The notes below the pieces were generated by a model. That model searched no databases. It saw only the letters and a list, made by a program, of their open reading frames with translations, and was not told where the DNA came from. Shown here piece by piece: positions 1-8,102 of a DNA stretch of 51,243 nt. The DNA is from Roseiflexus sp. (GTDB lineage: Bacteria > Chloroflexota > Chloroflexia > Chloroflexales > Roseiflexaceae). Location: positions 1 to 51,243 of the forward strand of contig JAGHYV010000031.1 of the NCBI GenBank assembly GCA_017743475.1, given 5' to 3'. Positions within the stretch are counted from its first letter, which is position 1; the number at the start of each line of letters is the position of its first letter. A program made the translations under genes and the position numbers.

Positions 1-117
1 AGGGAATTGCCGCATTTGGCATTGCAAGTTGCGGCTTGGCAGCAATTGATGGCGAGCCAGTATAGCGAACAAAGAAGGGCCGCGATTTATTATAGCATAT
101 CGATTCTGTTCTTCCAG

Positions 118-146
118 TTGACGACCATGCCCGGCGACGGTACAAT
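118..146 (+). promoter_or_regulatory. Sigma-70-type promoter of the GNAT gene
   Basis: TTGACG (118-123) and TACAAT (141-146) are separated by exactly 17 bases, a near-consensus housekeeping promoter. Transcription would start near 153. That excludes the GTG at 147 as a start codon and favours the ATG at 231. A TATAAT on the opposite strand (89-94) suggests a divergent transcript running off the left edge, but its -35 is weak. No gene is visible in bases 1-146. Confidence 0.65.
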
Positions 147-230
147 GTGATACCGCTGCGTGTGGATTGTGTGACAGCGTTTCTCCGCAGCATTGTATAT
201 CTCATCATTCGCACTTCTGATGTCAATAAT

Positions 231-878
231 ATGCTGACAATCTCGCGCGCTTCGATGCCGATCCCCATCCCGTTGCAGATCCGAGCAGCGCGCATGGATG
301 ATATTTATCCCATCCTGCGGTTGCACTGCGAAGCGTTCGCCGATAAGTTCGGCGCCGCCTTCGGCGTTCGTGGTACAGCACGCGGTATCGAGGCAATGGC
401 AGAAGCCTGGCGTCGCCAGGGACGCAGCGCCCTACGCGGCATGTTCGTCGCAGACTCTGACGGGCTTGTTGTTGGCACTATCTCGCTGCGCACCTGGGAT
501 ATGGCCAGCGATACTAGTGGCGCTGCAGAAATTGCGTTTCATCAGGTGTTGGGCGTATGGGGCGCAGTACGTTCGATCTTCGCGCTGTCGCTGCTCGATC
601 ATACCATTGAGCGGAGCGAGGGGTATATCACCGATGTGGCTGTGCTCGCCCGTTACCGGCGCAACGGCATTGCGCGCGCATTGCTCGATCACGTGGAACA
701 GGAAGCCCGCCAGCGCGGCAAAAAGTTTCTGGGGTTGTACGTCAGTGCTTCGAACACACCTGCTCGTCGCCTCTACACCAGCGCTGGCTTCGTCGATTAT
801 CGAACGCGCCGCTCCTGGCTCGCCGGTCTCATTCTTCATCAGCGAAGCTGGATTTACATGCGCAAGGACCTCGCCTGA
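231..878 (+). CDS. GNAT family N-acetyltransferase
   Basis: Predicted 215-residue acetyltransferase that would transfer acetyl from acetyl-CoA to an amine; the substrate is unknown. The acetyl-CoA loop is visible as RYRRNGIARALL (R-x-x-G-x-A type), followed by the C-terminal NTPARRLYTSAGF strand-helix typical of GNAT motif B. One domain fills the protein. The frame is open from a GTG at 147, but that codon overlaps the -10 box, so ATG 231 is chosen; neither start has a convincing Shine-Dalgarno. The stop codon lies in the loop of an intrinsic terminator, so the gene is monocistronic. Confidence 0.8.
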   Translation: MLTISRASMPIPIPLQIRAARMDDIYPILRLHCEAFADKFGAAFGVRGTARGIEAMAEAWRRQGRSALRGMFVADSDGLVVGTISLRTWDMASDTSGAAEIAFHQVLGVWGAVRSIFALSLLDHTIERSEGYITDVAVLARYRRNGIARALLDHVEQEARQRGKKFLGLYVSASNTPARRLYTSAGFVDYRTRRSWLAGLILHQRSWIYMRKDLA

Positions 879-893
879 GGTCCTTTTCTTTCT
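864..893 (+). terminator. Rho-independent terminator overlapping the GNAT stop codon
   Basis: A perfect 9-bp stem AAGGACCTC/GAGGTCCTT (864-872 and 877-885) with a GCCT loop is followed by a T-rich run (TTCTTTCT). The TGA stop of the acetyltransferase (876-878) starts in the loop, so the last codons form the stem. Confidence 0.85.
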
Positions 894-928
894 GGTTGTG
901 CAAACCCTTTGAACATAAGGAGCAGACA

Positions 929-2194
929 ATGAGGTCTGATCGTGACAATCCGTTCCGGATCGCCCAGGAACAGTTCGACCGCGCCGCAGCCCTGCTCGAT
1001 CTGCCCGACAATGTGCGGGAGGTACTGCGTGTTCCACAGCGCGAATTGACCGTCCGTTTTCCGGTATTGATGGACGATGGTTCGACCCGCATCTTTACCG
1101 GTTATCGGGTACAACACAACCTAGGGCGCGGGCCAACTAAAGGCGGCATCCGGTATCATCCAAGCGTTGATATCGACGAAGTGCGCGCGCTGGCAATGTG
1201 GATGACCTGGAAATGCGCGCTGGTCAACATTCCCTATGGTGGTGCAAAAGGAGGGGTGGTCTGCGATCCGGCGACGCTGTCGTTGGGTGAACTCGAACGT
1301 CTGACACGCCGCTTCGCGACCGAAGTCGCCATCGTGGTTGGCAGCGAACGCGACATCCCCGCGCCCGATGTCAATACCAATTCGCAGATCATGGCGTGGT
1401 TTATGGATACTCTCTCAATGCAGCAGGGACATACAATCAACGCCGTCGTCACCGGCAAACCTGTGCAGGTCGGCGGTTCGCTGGGGCGCAACGAAGCGAC
1501 TGGTCGCGGTGTCAGCCTGATGGTGCGTGAATGGGCGCGGCGCCAGCAGCGGCGCCTGGAAGATCTGCGTGTGGTAGTCCAGGGTTTCGGAAACGTCGGC
1601 AGTGTGGCGGCGGCGCTCATCGCGGCATTGGGATGCAAAGTGATCGCAGTCGGCGACGCCAGCGGCGGATATCTGTGCCGTGATGGGCTGAATATCACCG
1701 GGATGCGTCGGTACGTTGATCGACATCCACGCCGCCTGCTGGAAGGATACAGTGCTCCTGGCGTTGAACGCATCGATAACAAAACGCTGCTTGAAACGCC
1801 GTGTGATGTCCTGGTTCCAGCGGCGCTGGAGAATCAGATCACTGATCAGAACGCAGATCGCATCCGCGCCACGCTCATTGTCGAAGGCGCGAACGGACCA
1901 ACAACGCCGCAGGCAGATGCAATTCTCGAAGAGCGCGGGATTACGGTCATACCTGATATTCTCGCAAATGCAGGCGGCGTCACTGTCAGTTATTTCGAGT
2001 GGGTCCAGGGGTTGCAATCGTTCTTCTGGAACGAACAGGACGTGAACCAGCGCCTGGAGCAGATCATGGTCAACGCCTTCGAGCAGGTATGCGATCTTGC
2101 AGATCGGCGTGGCATTTCCCTCCGTTTAGCGGCATACCTCCTGGCAGTGCGTCGAGTTGCCGATGCCAATCTCATTCGCGGTTTGTACCCCTAG
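929..2194 (+). CDS. gdhA: Glutamate dehydrogenase (Glu/Leu/Phe/Val dehydrogenase family)
   Basis: 421-residue NAD(P)-dependent glutamate dehydrogenase, interconverting glutamate with 2-oxoglutarate and ammonia in the cytoplasm. The substrate-binding GPTKGGIRYHP is near residue 68, the catalytic lysine lies in PYGGAKGG (about 107), and the PAPDVNT aspartate follows near 147. The Rossmann motif GFGNVGS starts the second domain. Length is normal for a hexameric bacterial enzyme. ATG 929 is chosen because AAGGAG sits 6 bases upstream (917-922); an in-frame start at 896 lies just behind the GNAT terminator. The gene stands alone on its strand. Coenzyme choice cannot be read with confidence. Confidence 0.95.
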   Translation: MRSDRDNPFRIAQEQFDRAAALLDLPDNVREVLRVPQRELTVRFPVLMDDGSTRIFTGYRVQHNLGRGPTKGGIRYHPSVDIDEVRALAMWMTWKCALVNIPYGGAKGGVVCDPATLSLGELERLTRRFATEVAIVVGSERDIPAPDVNTNSQIMAWFMDTLSMQQGHTINAVVTGKPVQVGGSLGRNEATGRGVSLMVREWARRQQRRLEDLRVVVQGFGNVGSVAAALIAALGCKVIAVGDASGGYLCRDGLNITGMRRYVDRHPRRLLEGYSAPGVERIDNKTLLETPCDVLVPAALENQITDQNADRIRATLIVEGANGPTTPQADAILEERGITVIPDILANAGGVTVSYFEWVQGLQSFFWNEQDVNQRLEQIMVNAFEQVCDLADRRGISLRLAAYLLAVRRVADANLIRGLYP

Positions 2195-2324
2195 ATTCCT
2201 TTCCTCTCTACGTATCCTTCTCACGCTCCGCAGCGTTTTCTTTATGTAGCGCCCGGTAGCCTGCCATACCCGTCTTCCCTGCACCGCACGACTTCTTGCA
2301 TCGTCCTGATCGGGCGGCTGGGCG

Positions 2325-2345
2325 CGACACTATTTGTTAGTGTCG
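2325..2345. promoter_or_regulatory. 8-bp inverted repeat before the receiver gene
   Basis: CGACACTA and TAGTGTCG (2325-2332, 2338-2345) are perfect complements around a 5-base loop (TTTGT), 20 bases upstream of the receiver-protein ATG. It could be an operator or a 5'-UTR hairpin. The rest of 2195-2364 shows nothing recognisable. Confidence 0.45.
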
Positions 2346-2364
2346 GATGCATGGGAGGAGCGCA

Positions 2365-2766
2365 ATGAAGGATTTGTGCCGTGGGTACATTCTAGTGGTC
2401 GAAGAAGATCACGACCTTGGACGATTGTTCGAAGCGGTGCTGGCGATCGATGGATACCACGTCACCGTGACACCCCACATCTACGAAGCGCACCGCATAC
2501 TCAGTCAGCGAGAACCCGACCTGATCATCTTCGACTGGTCGCTGCACAATGCTGCCGGATATGTGTGGGTCGATGAACTGCGCACAACCGCACATACCGC
2601 ACACATTCCGATCCTGTTGGTCTGCGGTATGCAACCACCGCGCAGCATCTACGAAATGCTGGCAAGCGCAGGTGTGCCGATCATCGAAAAACCGTTCGAT
2701 CTGATCGCCTTTAACCGCTGCGTTGCAGCGCTGATACAACCGCACGCACGTGCGATTGGCGCCTGA
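2365..2766 (+). CDS. Stand-alone response-regulator receiver protein
   Basis: 133-residue single receiver domain with no output domain. The phospho-acceptor aspartate lies in LIIFDWSL and the conserved lysine in IIEKPFD. The position that normally holds Ser/Thr at the end of strand 4 reads LLVCG, so it appears to be Cys, which may alter phosphorylation-dependent switching. GGAGGAG (2354-2360) precedes ATG 2365, preferred over the in-frame ATG at 2347. No histidine kinase is adjacent; the nearest is at 4848-7235 on the other strand. Probably a CheY/DivK-like adaptor; the partner is unknown. Confidence 0.85.
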   Translation: MKDLCRGYILVVEEDHDLGRLFEAVLAIDGYHVTVTPHIYEAHRILSQREPDLIIFDWSLHNAAGYVWVDELRTTAHTAHIPILLVCGMQPPRSIYEMLASAGVPIIEKPFDLIAFNRCVAALIQPHARAIGA

Positions 2767-2769
2767 CGT

Positions 2770-3348
2770 TTACGTTGCGCCGCCAAAGAAGGCCACGATG
2801 CCAAAACGCACGAGCCGCGCCAGAAAGACAGCGCTGAGGAAGATCCAGTACGGCAACCCCATCGCGCCTGCCGTAAGACCGGCAACATCGAACGCCGGAT
2901 TGGGCGGCGCCGAGAGTACAAACAATACCACAAACGCGCGCCAGGGATGTTCGAGCTGGCGCTGCACCCAGCGATAGAACCGCGTCTGTTCAACGACCCC
3001 GCGCCCCGACCGCCCCACAAAGAAACTGACCGACTCGCCAATCACCGAACCAAGCGCGCCAGCAATGCCAACCCCGACCATGCTCAGTCCGGGCGAAAGC
3101 GCTGCTACCAGCCCAAAGTAGGGAATGGGCACCACAATCGTTGCGTTGGAAATAAGGGTGATCAGAAACACCCCGATATACCCCAGCGATCCAAGACGAT
3201 AGGCAAGGTCCGGCGGTATCATCAGGTACGCGATAATATTCAGGGCAATCGCAATGGCAGCAACCAGCACCGGGCGTATCCAGGGACGCTTTTGCGGAGC
3301 GATCGCGATCTCCTGGGTGCGCGTCACGCGGCTTTCAGCTTCTGACAC
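2770..3348 (-). CDS. VTT (DedA/SNARE-associated) family membrane protein
   Basis: 192-residue polytopic membrane protein of the VTT/DedA-like group; the best-studied members scramble or flip lipids. Hydrophobic segments lie near residues 25-45, 55-80, 85-110, 135-160 and 165-188. The family-type stretch PNPAFDVAGLTAG and the Gly-rich GALGSVIGESVSFFVG re-entrant-like region are visible. The start is GTG 3348, with GAGG six bases upstream. It ends three bases from the convergent receiver gene. It follows the anti-sigma gene by 22 bases on the same strand and could be part of that regulon. Confidence 0.75.
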   Translation of the reverse strand: MSEAESRVTRTQEIAIAPQKRPWIRPVLVAAIAIALNIIAYLMIPPDLAYRLGSLGYIGVFLITLISNATIVVPIPYFGLVAALSPGLSMVGVGIAGALGSVIGESVSFFVGRSGRGVVEQTRFYRWVQRQLEHPWRAFVVLFVLSAPPNPAFDVAGLTAGAMGLPYWIFLSAVFLARLVRFGIVAFFGGAT

Positions 3349-3370
3349 GTTGTACCTCTACGATATGAGC

Positions 3371-4111
3371 CTATCCTTTACGACGGCGCCAGAGCAGCAC
3401 GCCGCCAGCTGCCAGCGCCACAACAGCCAGCGTGAGCAGAAGGGTCAGATCAGGAGGAGTGACAGGCGGCGTCGATTCGGCAGCTGGCTTTGGTTGCGCA
3501 AGATCAACCGTTCCCGGCGACGAAATCGCTGGCGTAGTCACGATGGTTGGTTGCGGAGCAACTTCGGGAAGCGCGGCGACTTCCGGAGTTGTGATAACTG
3601 TCGCATATGCCTGGGGTGCAACCGGTCCCGATCCATCATCGAGCGCCGCTGGCGCTGCTGCTGTGTCGCTGCGCTCTGGAGTCGGTGCACTTTCGCGCAG
3701 TTCTAAAGGAGGCGCTGGCGCATTTGTGGGGGCGACAACCATTGGCGCCGATGCCGGGGCGCCGCTCCCCAGCGAACCGATCACGCTCAACGTTCCGATT
3801 GCAGCGACCAGCACAGCAGCAAACACGCCAGCAACCTGAAGCAACCGCCCCCAACCCAGTCGTGTCGCAGGCGGTCGTTGCAGCGCAACTTTTGCCGGAT
3901 CGAGCGTAAATGAGCGTGGCGGGCGCACTGGCTCAAGGTCGCGCAGCGCCTGCACCGTTGCACGCAACTCCTCATACGCCAGCCGCAGATTCGCCTCATT
4001 ATCGAGGCGGCGCTCGATTTCACGACGCTCTTCGGCGCTCAACTGCCCATCGATGTAAGCAGAGATCAACTCCAGGTCGCGATCGTTCAGCTGTGGCAGT
4101 TGCGTCGTCAT
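3371..4111 (-). CDS. Anti-sigma factor-like membrane protein
   Basis: 246 residues, directly downstream of the ECF sigma gene, so most likely its membrane-bound inhibitor. The N-terminal 55 residues form the acidic helical domain usual in anti-sigma factors (LISAYIDGQLSAEERREIE), but the zinc-binding His-x3-Cys-x2-Cys is absent. A membrane helix lies near 88-110. It is followed by a Pro/Ala/Thr-rich low-complexity extracytoplasmic stretch of about 100 residues and a second hydrophobic segment ending in Arg/Lys (LLWRRRKG), like a C-terminal membrane anchor. That gives two membrane passes with a flexible external loop. Confidence 0.75.
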   Translation of the reverse strand: MTTQLPQLNDRDLELISAYIDGQLSAEERREIERRLDNEANLRLAYEELRATVQALRDLEPVRPPRSFTLDPAKVALQRPPATRLGWGRLLQVAGVFAAVLVAAIGTLSVIGSLGSGAPASAPMVVAPTNAPAPPLELRESAPTPERSDTAAAPAALDDGSGPVAPQAYATVITTPEVAALPEVAPQPTIVTTPAISSPGTVDLAQPKPAAESTPPVTPPDLTLLLTLAVVALAAGGVLLWRRRKG

Positions 4112-4163
4112 CTTACATCTTCATCAAAGCGAGGCATATCCGTATCAATCCCTCGCTCCTGTT

Positions 4164-4769
4164 TTACTCTTCCCCCTTATGACGAAACCGCAGCGGCAGA
4201 AGTTCCCCCTGGCGCAGCACGTCGCGCAGGCGGGCGCGCCCACGGCTAAGCCGCGACTTGATCGTTCCCACATTCGCGCCAGTCACTTCAGCAATCTCTT
4301 CATACGTTAACCCTTGCAGGTCACACAGAACAACAACCAATCGCTGATCGACCGGCAGTTGCGCCAATCCCGCCTCGATAGCGCGCGCGAGTTCACGTCG
4401 CAGCGCAAATTCATCCGGCGACTCGGCGGTATTGGCAAGTTGAAGCGGTGCAGCTTCTTCCGGTGTGGTTTCGACCGCAGCATCGAGCGATACAATCGAG
4501 CGTCGCTGACGGGCGCGCAATGCATCGTAACAGACGTTGGTTGCAATGCGCAGCACCCACGAACGAAACGATCCGCCGCGGAACGCGCGTAGGTGGCGAT
4601 ATGCCGACAGAAACGCATCCTGCGCCGCATCCGCAGCGCTGTCGGCATCACCGAGCAACCGATAGCACAGGTTGTAGACCCGCCCTTCGTACAATCGCAC
4701 CAGCGCGTTGAAACTCTCGATATCGCCGCGCTGCGCAGACTCGACCAAGCGCAACTCTTCGTTTGCCAC
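4164..4769 (-). CDS. ECF-type RNA polymerase sigma factor
   Basis: 201-residue sigma-70 family factor of the ECF group, directing polymerase to stress or envelope promoters. Region 2 reads DAAQDAFLSAYRHL plus SFRSWVLRIATNVCYDALR. Region 4 carries the helix-turn-helix GLTYEEIAEVTGANVGTIKS. The start is taken as GTG 4769, with GGGAG ten bases upstream; an in-frame ATG at 4826 lies upstream of a TATAAT (4806-4811) and inside a repeat, so it would not be transcribed from that promoter. The anti-sigma gene follows after 52 bases. The pair is probably one operon and may autoregulate. Confidence 0.9.
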   Translation of the reverse strand: MANEELRLVESAQRGDIESFNALVRLYEGRVYNLCYRLLGDADSAADAAQDAFLSAYRHLRAFRGGSFRSWVLRIATNVCYDALRARQRRSIVSLDAAVETTPEEAAPLQLANTAESPDEFALRRELARAIEAGLAQLPVDQRLVVVLCDLQGLTYEEIAEVTGANVGTIKSRLSRGRARLRDVLRQGELLPLRFRHKGEE

Positions 4770-4805
4770 CGAATTCGCTCCCGCCGTATGATCCAGGGCA
4801 GGTGT

Positions 4806-4811
4806 ATTATA
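4806..4811 (-). promoter_or_regulatory. -10 box of the sigma-factor operon
   Basis: TATAAT on the minus strand, 37 bases upstream of the GTG start. The matching -35 would fall inside the heptanucleotide hairpin, where TTGAAC lies at a long 20-base spacing. The repeat may therefore supply part of the promoter. Confidence 0.5.
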
Positions 4812-4859
4812 ACCAACGTTGAACATTGAACGTTCAACGTTGAACGTTCAACGTTGGTT
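4811..4859. repeat. Palindromic heptanucleotide repeat between kinase and sigma genes
   Basis: A perfect 14-base inverted repeat (4811-4824 with 4846-4859) encloses 21 bases that contain a further palindrome, TTGAACGTTCAA. The histidine kinase stop codon (TGA, 4848-4850) is inside the element. It could act as an RNA hairpin ending the kinase transcript. Same family as the TTCAACG arrays elsewhere in the window. Confidence 0.85.
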
Positions 4860-7235
4860 AACGCTCACCGGATACCGGCTGACATCCCACGTTTCATCTG
4901 TTTCATCTTCCTTCAACGCCTTCTTCAACCTCAACCGCACCGTCGTTCCGCGCCCTGGTTGCGAGTCGATCGTCAAAGCAGCGCCGATCGTCCGTGCCCG
5001 CTCGTGCATCGAGAACAGTCCAAAATGATTCTTTTGCTCCGATTGATTGGGGTCAAACCCCCTTCCGTCGTCGGATACCTCGCATTCCCAGCCATGTTCA
5101 TCGGCGGCGATGGTCACCCGCAAAAGACGGGGATGGGCATGCTGCAACGCATTGACCACCGCCTGCTGAACGATCCGGTATGCCTGGCGTGCAGTCGTAT
5201 CGTGCAACGGATAGGCGACTCCGGCGCCGTTGATGATACATGGCACATTGTACAGGGCGCAGATTTCTTCGGTAAACGCCTGGATCGCCAGCCCCAAGCG
5301 GGTCGCACCGACAAGCGGCGGTTGCAGGCGGCGCATAATGGCACGCAACTCTTGCGCCGTTTTGATGGCGCGCTGCCGATATGTTTCACAGACACTGATG
5401 GTTTCGTCAACAGGATCGCCCGCCTGCACGCGACGCTGGATTTGCGCCAATCCCAGCGGAATGGCACACAAAAATGGCATGACGCCATCGTGAATTTCTT
5501 GCGCAATGCGCTCACGCTCCTGTTCCTGCGCAGCGATCATCAACGCCGGCACTGCCAGAAGACGCTGAATCTGCGCACGAATATGCATTGCATTCGCCAG
5601 CATGGTTGCGAGCAGTCCGATCAACCGTTCATCTTCCTCGTCGAACGGCTCCTGCGTGCTCCGCGAACCAACGTACAGCGTCCCCAGTTGTTCACCTTCA
5701 CTTATGAGGACACGAGTAATTGCAGGCGATCCAGGAAGGGAGAACGAAACTTCGCGTGCAGCGGATACGCGACGCATGTCTACCCCGGTTCCGGTTGCCA
5801 GCCATACTCGATCCGGCGTCAGCGCGGGATGCACCGCCGCCCAATCGCACATCACTGCCGTGTGCACTAGGGCTGCACCATGCTTTGCTGCATCTTCGAG
5901 GTTCGACACCTCGTTCATGCGGGTGGCAAAGTCGAGCGTTACCTGATAGTGATGGTGATGGCGCAAAAAGAAGCGTCGATACAAACGCCGAAATGGATTG
6001 TCGGTATGCCAGAAGACGGTCGTTGCGAACGTGGCGAACCACAGCGCCATAAACATGAGACCATCCACCGGCATGCGGATGATTCCGATCAGCACCACGA
6101 CCATCACAGCACACGCGACTGTTGCGCTGATATAGATCATCGCCAGGCTGTCCAGCACGCGACTGCGACTGGCAAAATGCTGGTAGCGCAGCATGACATA
6201 TGCGATACCGGAGCAGAGGATGACCAGAAAGAAGAGAAATGGCTGGAACGACGTGCCCAAAGGTGCACGGTACGTCAGCAGATAGTATGCGCTTGCCAGG
6301 GTCAACGGTCCTGCGCCAATCCCCCACGACAGCAGTAACACCCGCATCTGGTCGGCTATTGCCCGGTCACCGCGCCATACCCACCATCCCGCACGCAGCA
6401 GGAATGATCCCAGTCCAATGAGCATGGTTATACCGTTGATCGTCGTCGCAATCCCCGGAGCGTCGCCGCGCCACGGACGCAGCAGCGGCACGAATGCCAG
6501 CATGCTATCCAGGTGCAGGATCATCGCCGTCAGACCGACAGGATGGAGCGCAAAGCGCAGGGGCGCAAACCGGGCCAGGGGACGAGGAGTGAGCAGCGCC
6601 AGATGGTAGAGGAACGGCCCGATCCAGGCCATGCTGATCACGATGGTGAAAGCGGTGTAATATCGGCCCTGTTCATCATTCAAGCCGTGATACAACCCAA
6701 CAATCGCCAGCGCCAGGGTAAGAAATAATGCAGCAGAAGTCTGGTTCACTTCAGCATGAGGTTGCGCCAGCAGCACAATGAGCGCCAGCATCCAGACGAA
6801 CAGGGCGATCGGCAGGATGCCAAACTGAAGCTGCAACACGTGCAGCCACGTTAACCGGAGCGCGGCAACTTGGACAGGAAATCGCTCAGCGCCACGACGC
6901 ACCTCCACATCAACCAGGTTTCTGCCATCCTTCGCATCAGCATAGCGCTCAACTTCGGACAGGGGCCAGTGGTAGGCTGAAATGCCATTAATCGTTTCGA
7001 TACAATCCCCGGTTTGCAGCGAACCATCAGCCATTGCGGGCCAGGAGGGCGGCGTGATTGGCGACACGGCATGGCAGCGAATCGCGTCCTGCCAGATAGG
7101 AAGGACGCCTATCGACGGTTTCCCGATGAGACTAAACGAACTGGAAAAACTGATCGCTCCAGCAATTATCGGCGCCACTGCAAAAATGAGCAGAATCGTC
7201 GCCTGCCAGGGGAGGTGTTGTCGTTGAAGGTGCAT
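4848..7235 (-). CDS. Membrane sensor histidine kinase (PDZ-like, polytopic TM, GAF, HisKA_3, HATPase)
   Basis: 795-residue NarL/DegS-group kinase. After an N-terminal membrane helix comes a PDZ-like domain (about 50-110; LQTGDCIETINGISAYHWP), then about nine hydrophobic segments (110-425) and a GAF domain (about 445-565). The dimerisation/phospho-acceptor helix has ERERIAQEIHDGVMPFL (His near 590), and the C-terminal ATPase domain has the N box VVNALQHAHP and G box DDGRGFDP. ATG 7235 is preferred over 7289 because the membrane helix begins right after it; neither has a good ribosome site. The stop codon is supplied by the heptanucleotide repeat. No LuxR-type regulator is adjacent, so the partner is unknown. 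Confidence 0.88.
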   Translation of the reverse strand: MHLQRQHLPWQATILLIFAVAPIIAGAISFSSSFSLIGKPSIGVLPIWQDAIRCHAVSPITPPSWPAMADGSLQTGDCIETINGISAYHWPLSEVERYADAKDGRNLVDVEVRRGAERFPVQVAALRLTWLHVLQLQFGILPIALFVWMLALIVLLAQPHAEVNQTSAALFLTLALAIVGLYHGLNDEQGRYYTAFTIVISMAWIGPFLYHLALLTPRPLARFAPLRFALHPVGLTAMILHLDSMLAFVPLLRPWRGDAPGIATTINGITMLIGLGSFLLRAGWWVWRGDRAIADQMRVLLLSWGIGAGPLTLASAYYLLTYRAPLGTSFQPFLFFLVILCSGIAYVMLRYQHFASRSRVLDSLAMIYISATVACAVMVVVLIGIIRMPVDGLMFMALWFATFATTVFWHTDNPFRRLYRRFFLRHHHHYQVTLDFATRMNEVSNLEDAAKHGAALVHTAVMCDWAAVHPALTPDRVWLATGTGVDMRRVSAAREVSFSLPGSPAITRVLISEGEQLGTLYVGSRSTQEPFDEEDERLIGLLATMLANAMHIRAQIQRLLAVPALMIAAQEQERERIAQEIHDGVMPFLCAIPLGLAQIQRRVQAGDPVDETISVCETYRQRAIKTAQELRAIMRRLQPPLVGATRLGLAIQAFTEEICALYNVPCIINGAGVAYPLHDTTARQAYRIVQQAVVNALQHAHPRLLRVTIAADEHGWECEVSDDGRGFDPNQSEQKNHFGLFSMHERARTIGAALTIDSQPGRGTTVRLRLKKALKEDETDETWDVSRYPVSVNQR

Positions 7236-7289
7236 AGCAGGTAGGGTGTCTTGCTGATGATACACTGTAACGGAAGATACCAGTTGCAA

Positions 7290-8102
7290 TTGCGCGCATC
7301 ACATCTGTGTTGAACAGGATGCTGTTCAGACCAGGCGCACCGTTCAGGCGAACTACGCCGTAGCGCTTTGTCGCGCAGACTGCGAAACGGGCAATCCTCT
7401 GCCAGGTGCCAACGATGACGCGCTCCTTCCCGAAACGCCTGCGCCTCCTGGCGCGGGCGCCAATTATTGACACTCACATGCCGTTGCGGGAGAGTGAGAG
7501 TATGACTCCCGCACGTCGACATTTGACTGGAGATGGCTATACGCTGTACCTGCACGTTAGCGTGGAAGCGACGTTGTATGCAGGGGCAGATTCGCTGAGA
7601 CTGGTTTGTGACCAGAGCAACAGGTCGTGAGTTGAGTTGTGCGTACATTCCAGTATATGTTGGGCAACGTGCCGGCAAGATAATTACACCGCTACTGGTA
7701 TTGCTGAAAGGAGGTCAAATACGCAGACGCCTTATAATTCCAGTATACTATGCCCACCGAACCAGGTTAGTAACAAGTACTCTACTGACGGGCGCATGAC
7801 CAGCAAGAGGCTGCTTATGACCCGGAAGAAGATCAAACCAGAGACGATTCCTCCTCATGGAGCAAAGAATGCGAAACGCAGGCAACTCCTGGGCGCCACG
7901 CTGCAATCGTTTCGACAGAACATGTAATCATCTTCATGCTGTGGACAATACGATCTGCCATGGTTCGAACACGTCATGGATATGGTGCTATATCGACCAA
8001 TGTACGAAGAAAAGCCTGCCTCGCAGTTGACGCAGCATTTACCATGTTTATGTCACTCAATACGGGAAATGGCACCAGAAGGGTACTTTACCGAATCTGA
8101 CG
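7290..8102. other. Long region without a convincing gene; possible decayed ORF
   Basis: About 0.8 kb. A hairpin TGCGGGAG/CTCCCGCA lies at 7485-7492 and 7506-7513. Two -10-like boxes (TATAAT 7733-7738, TATACT 7744-7749) lack clear -35 boxes. One plus-strand frame reads from ATG 7796, is interrupted by TAA at 7925 and continues through a protein-like stretch (LPWFEHVMDMVLYRP, then REMAPEGYFTESDDER) to a stop near 8111. I recognise no family. This could be the remnant of a small gene or chance. Confidence 0.35.

Noticed and set aside
147-230. Longer N terminus of the GNAT protein starting at GTG 147
   Set aside because: The codon overlaps a well-formed -10 box and precedes the expected transcription start.
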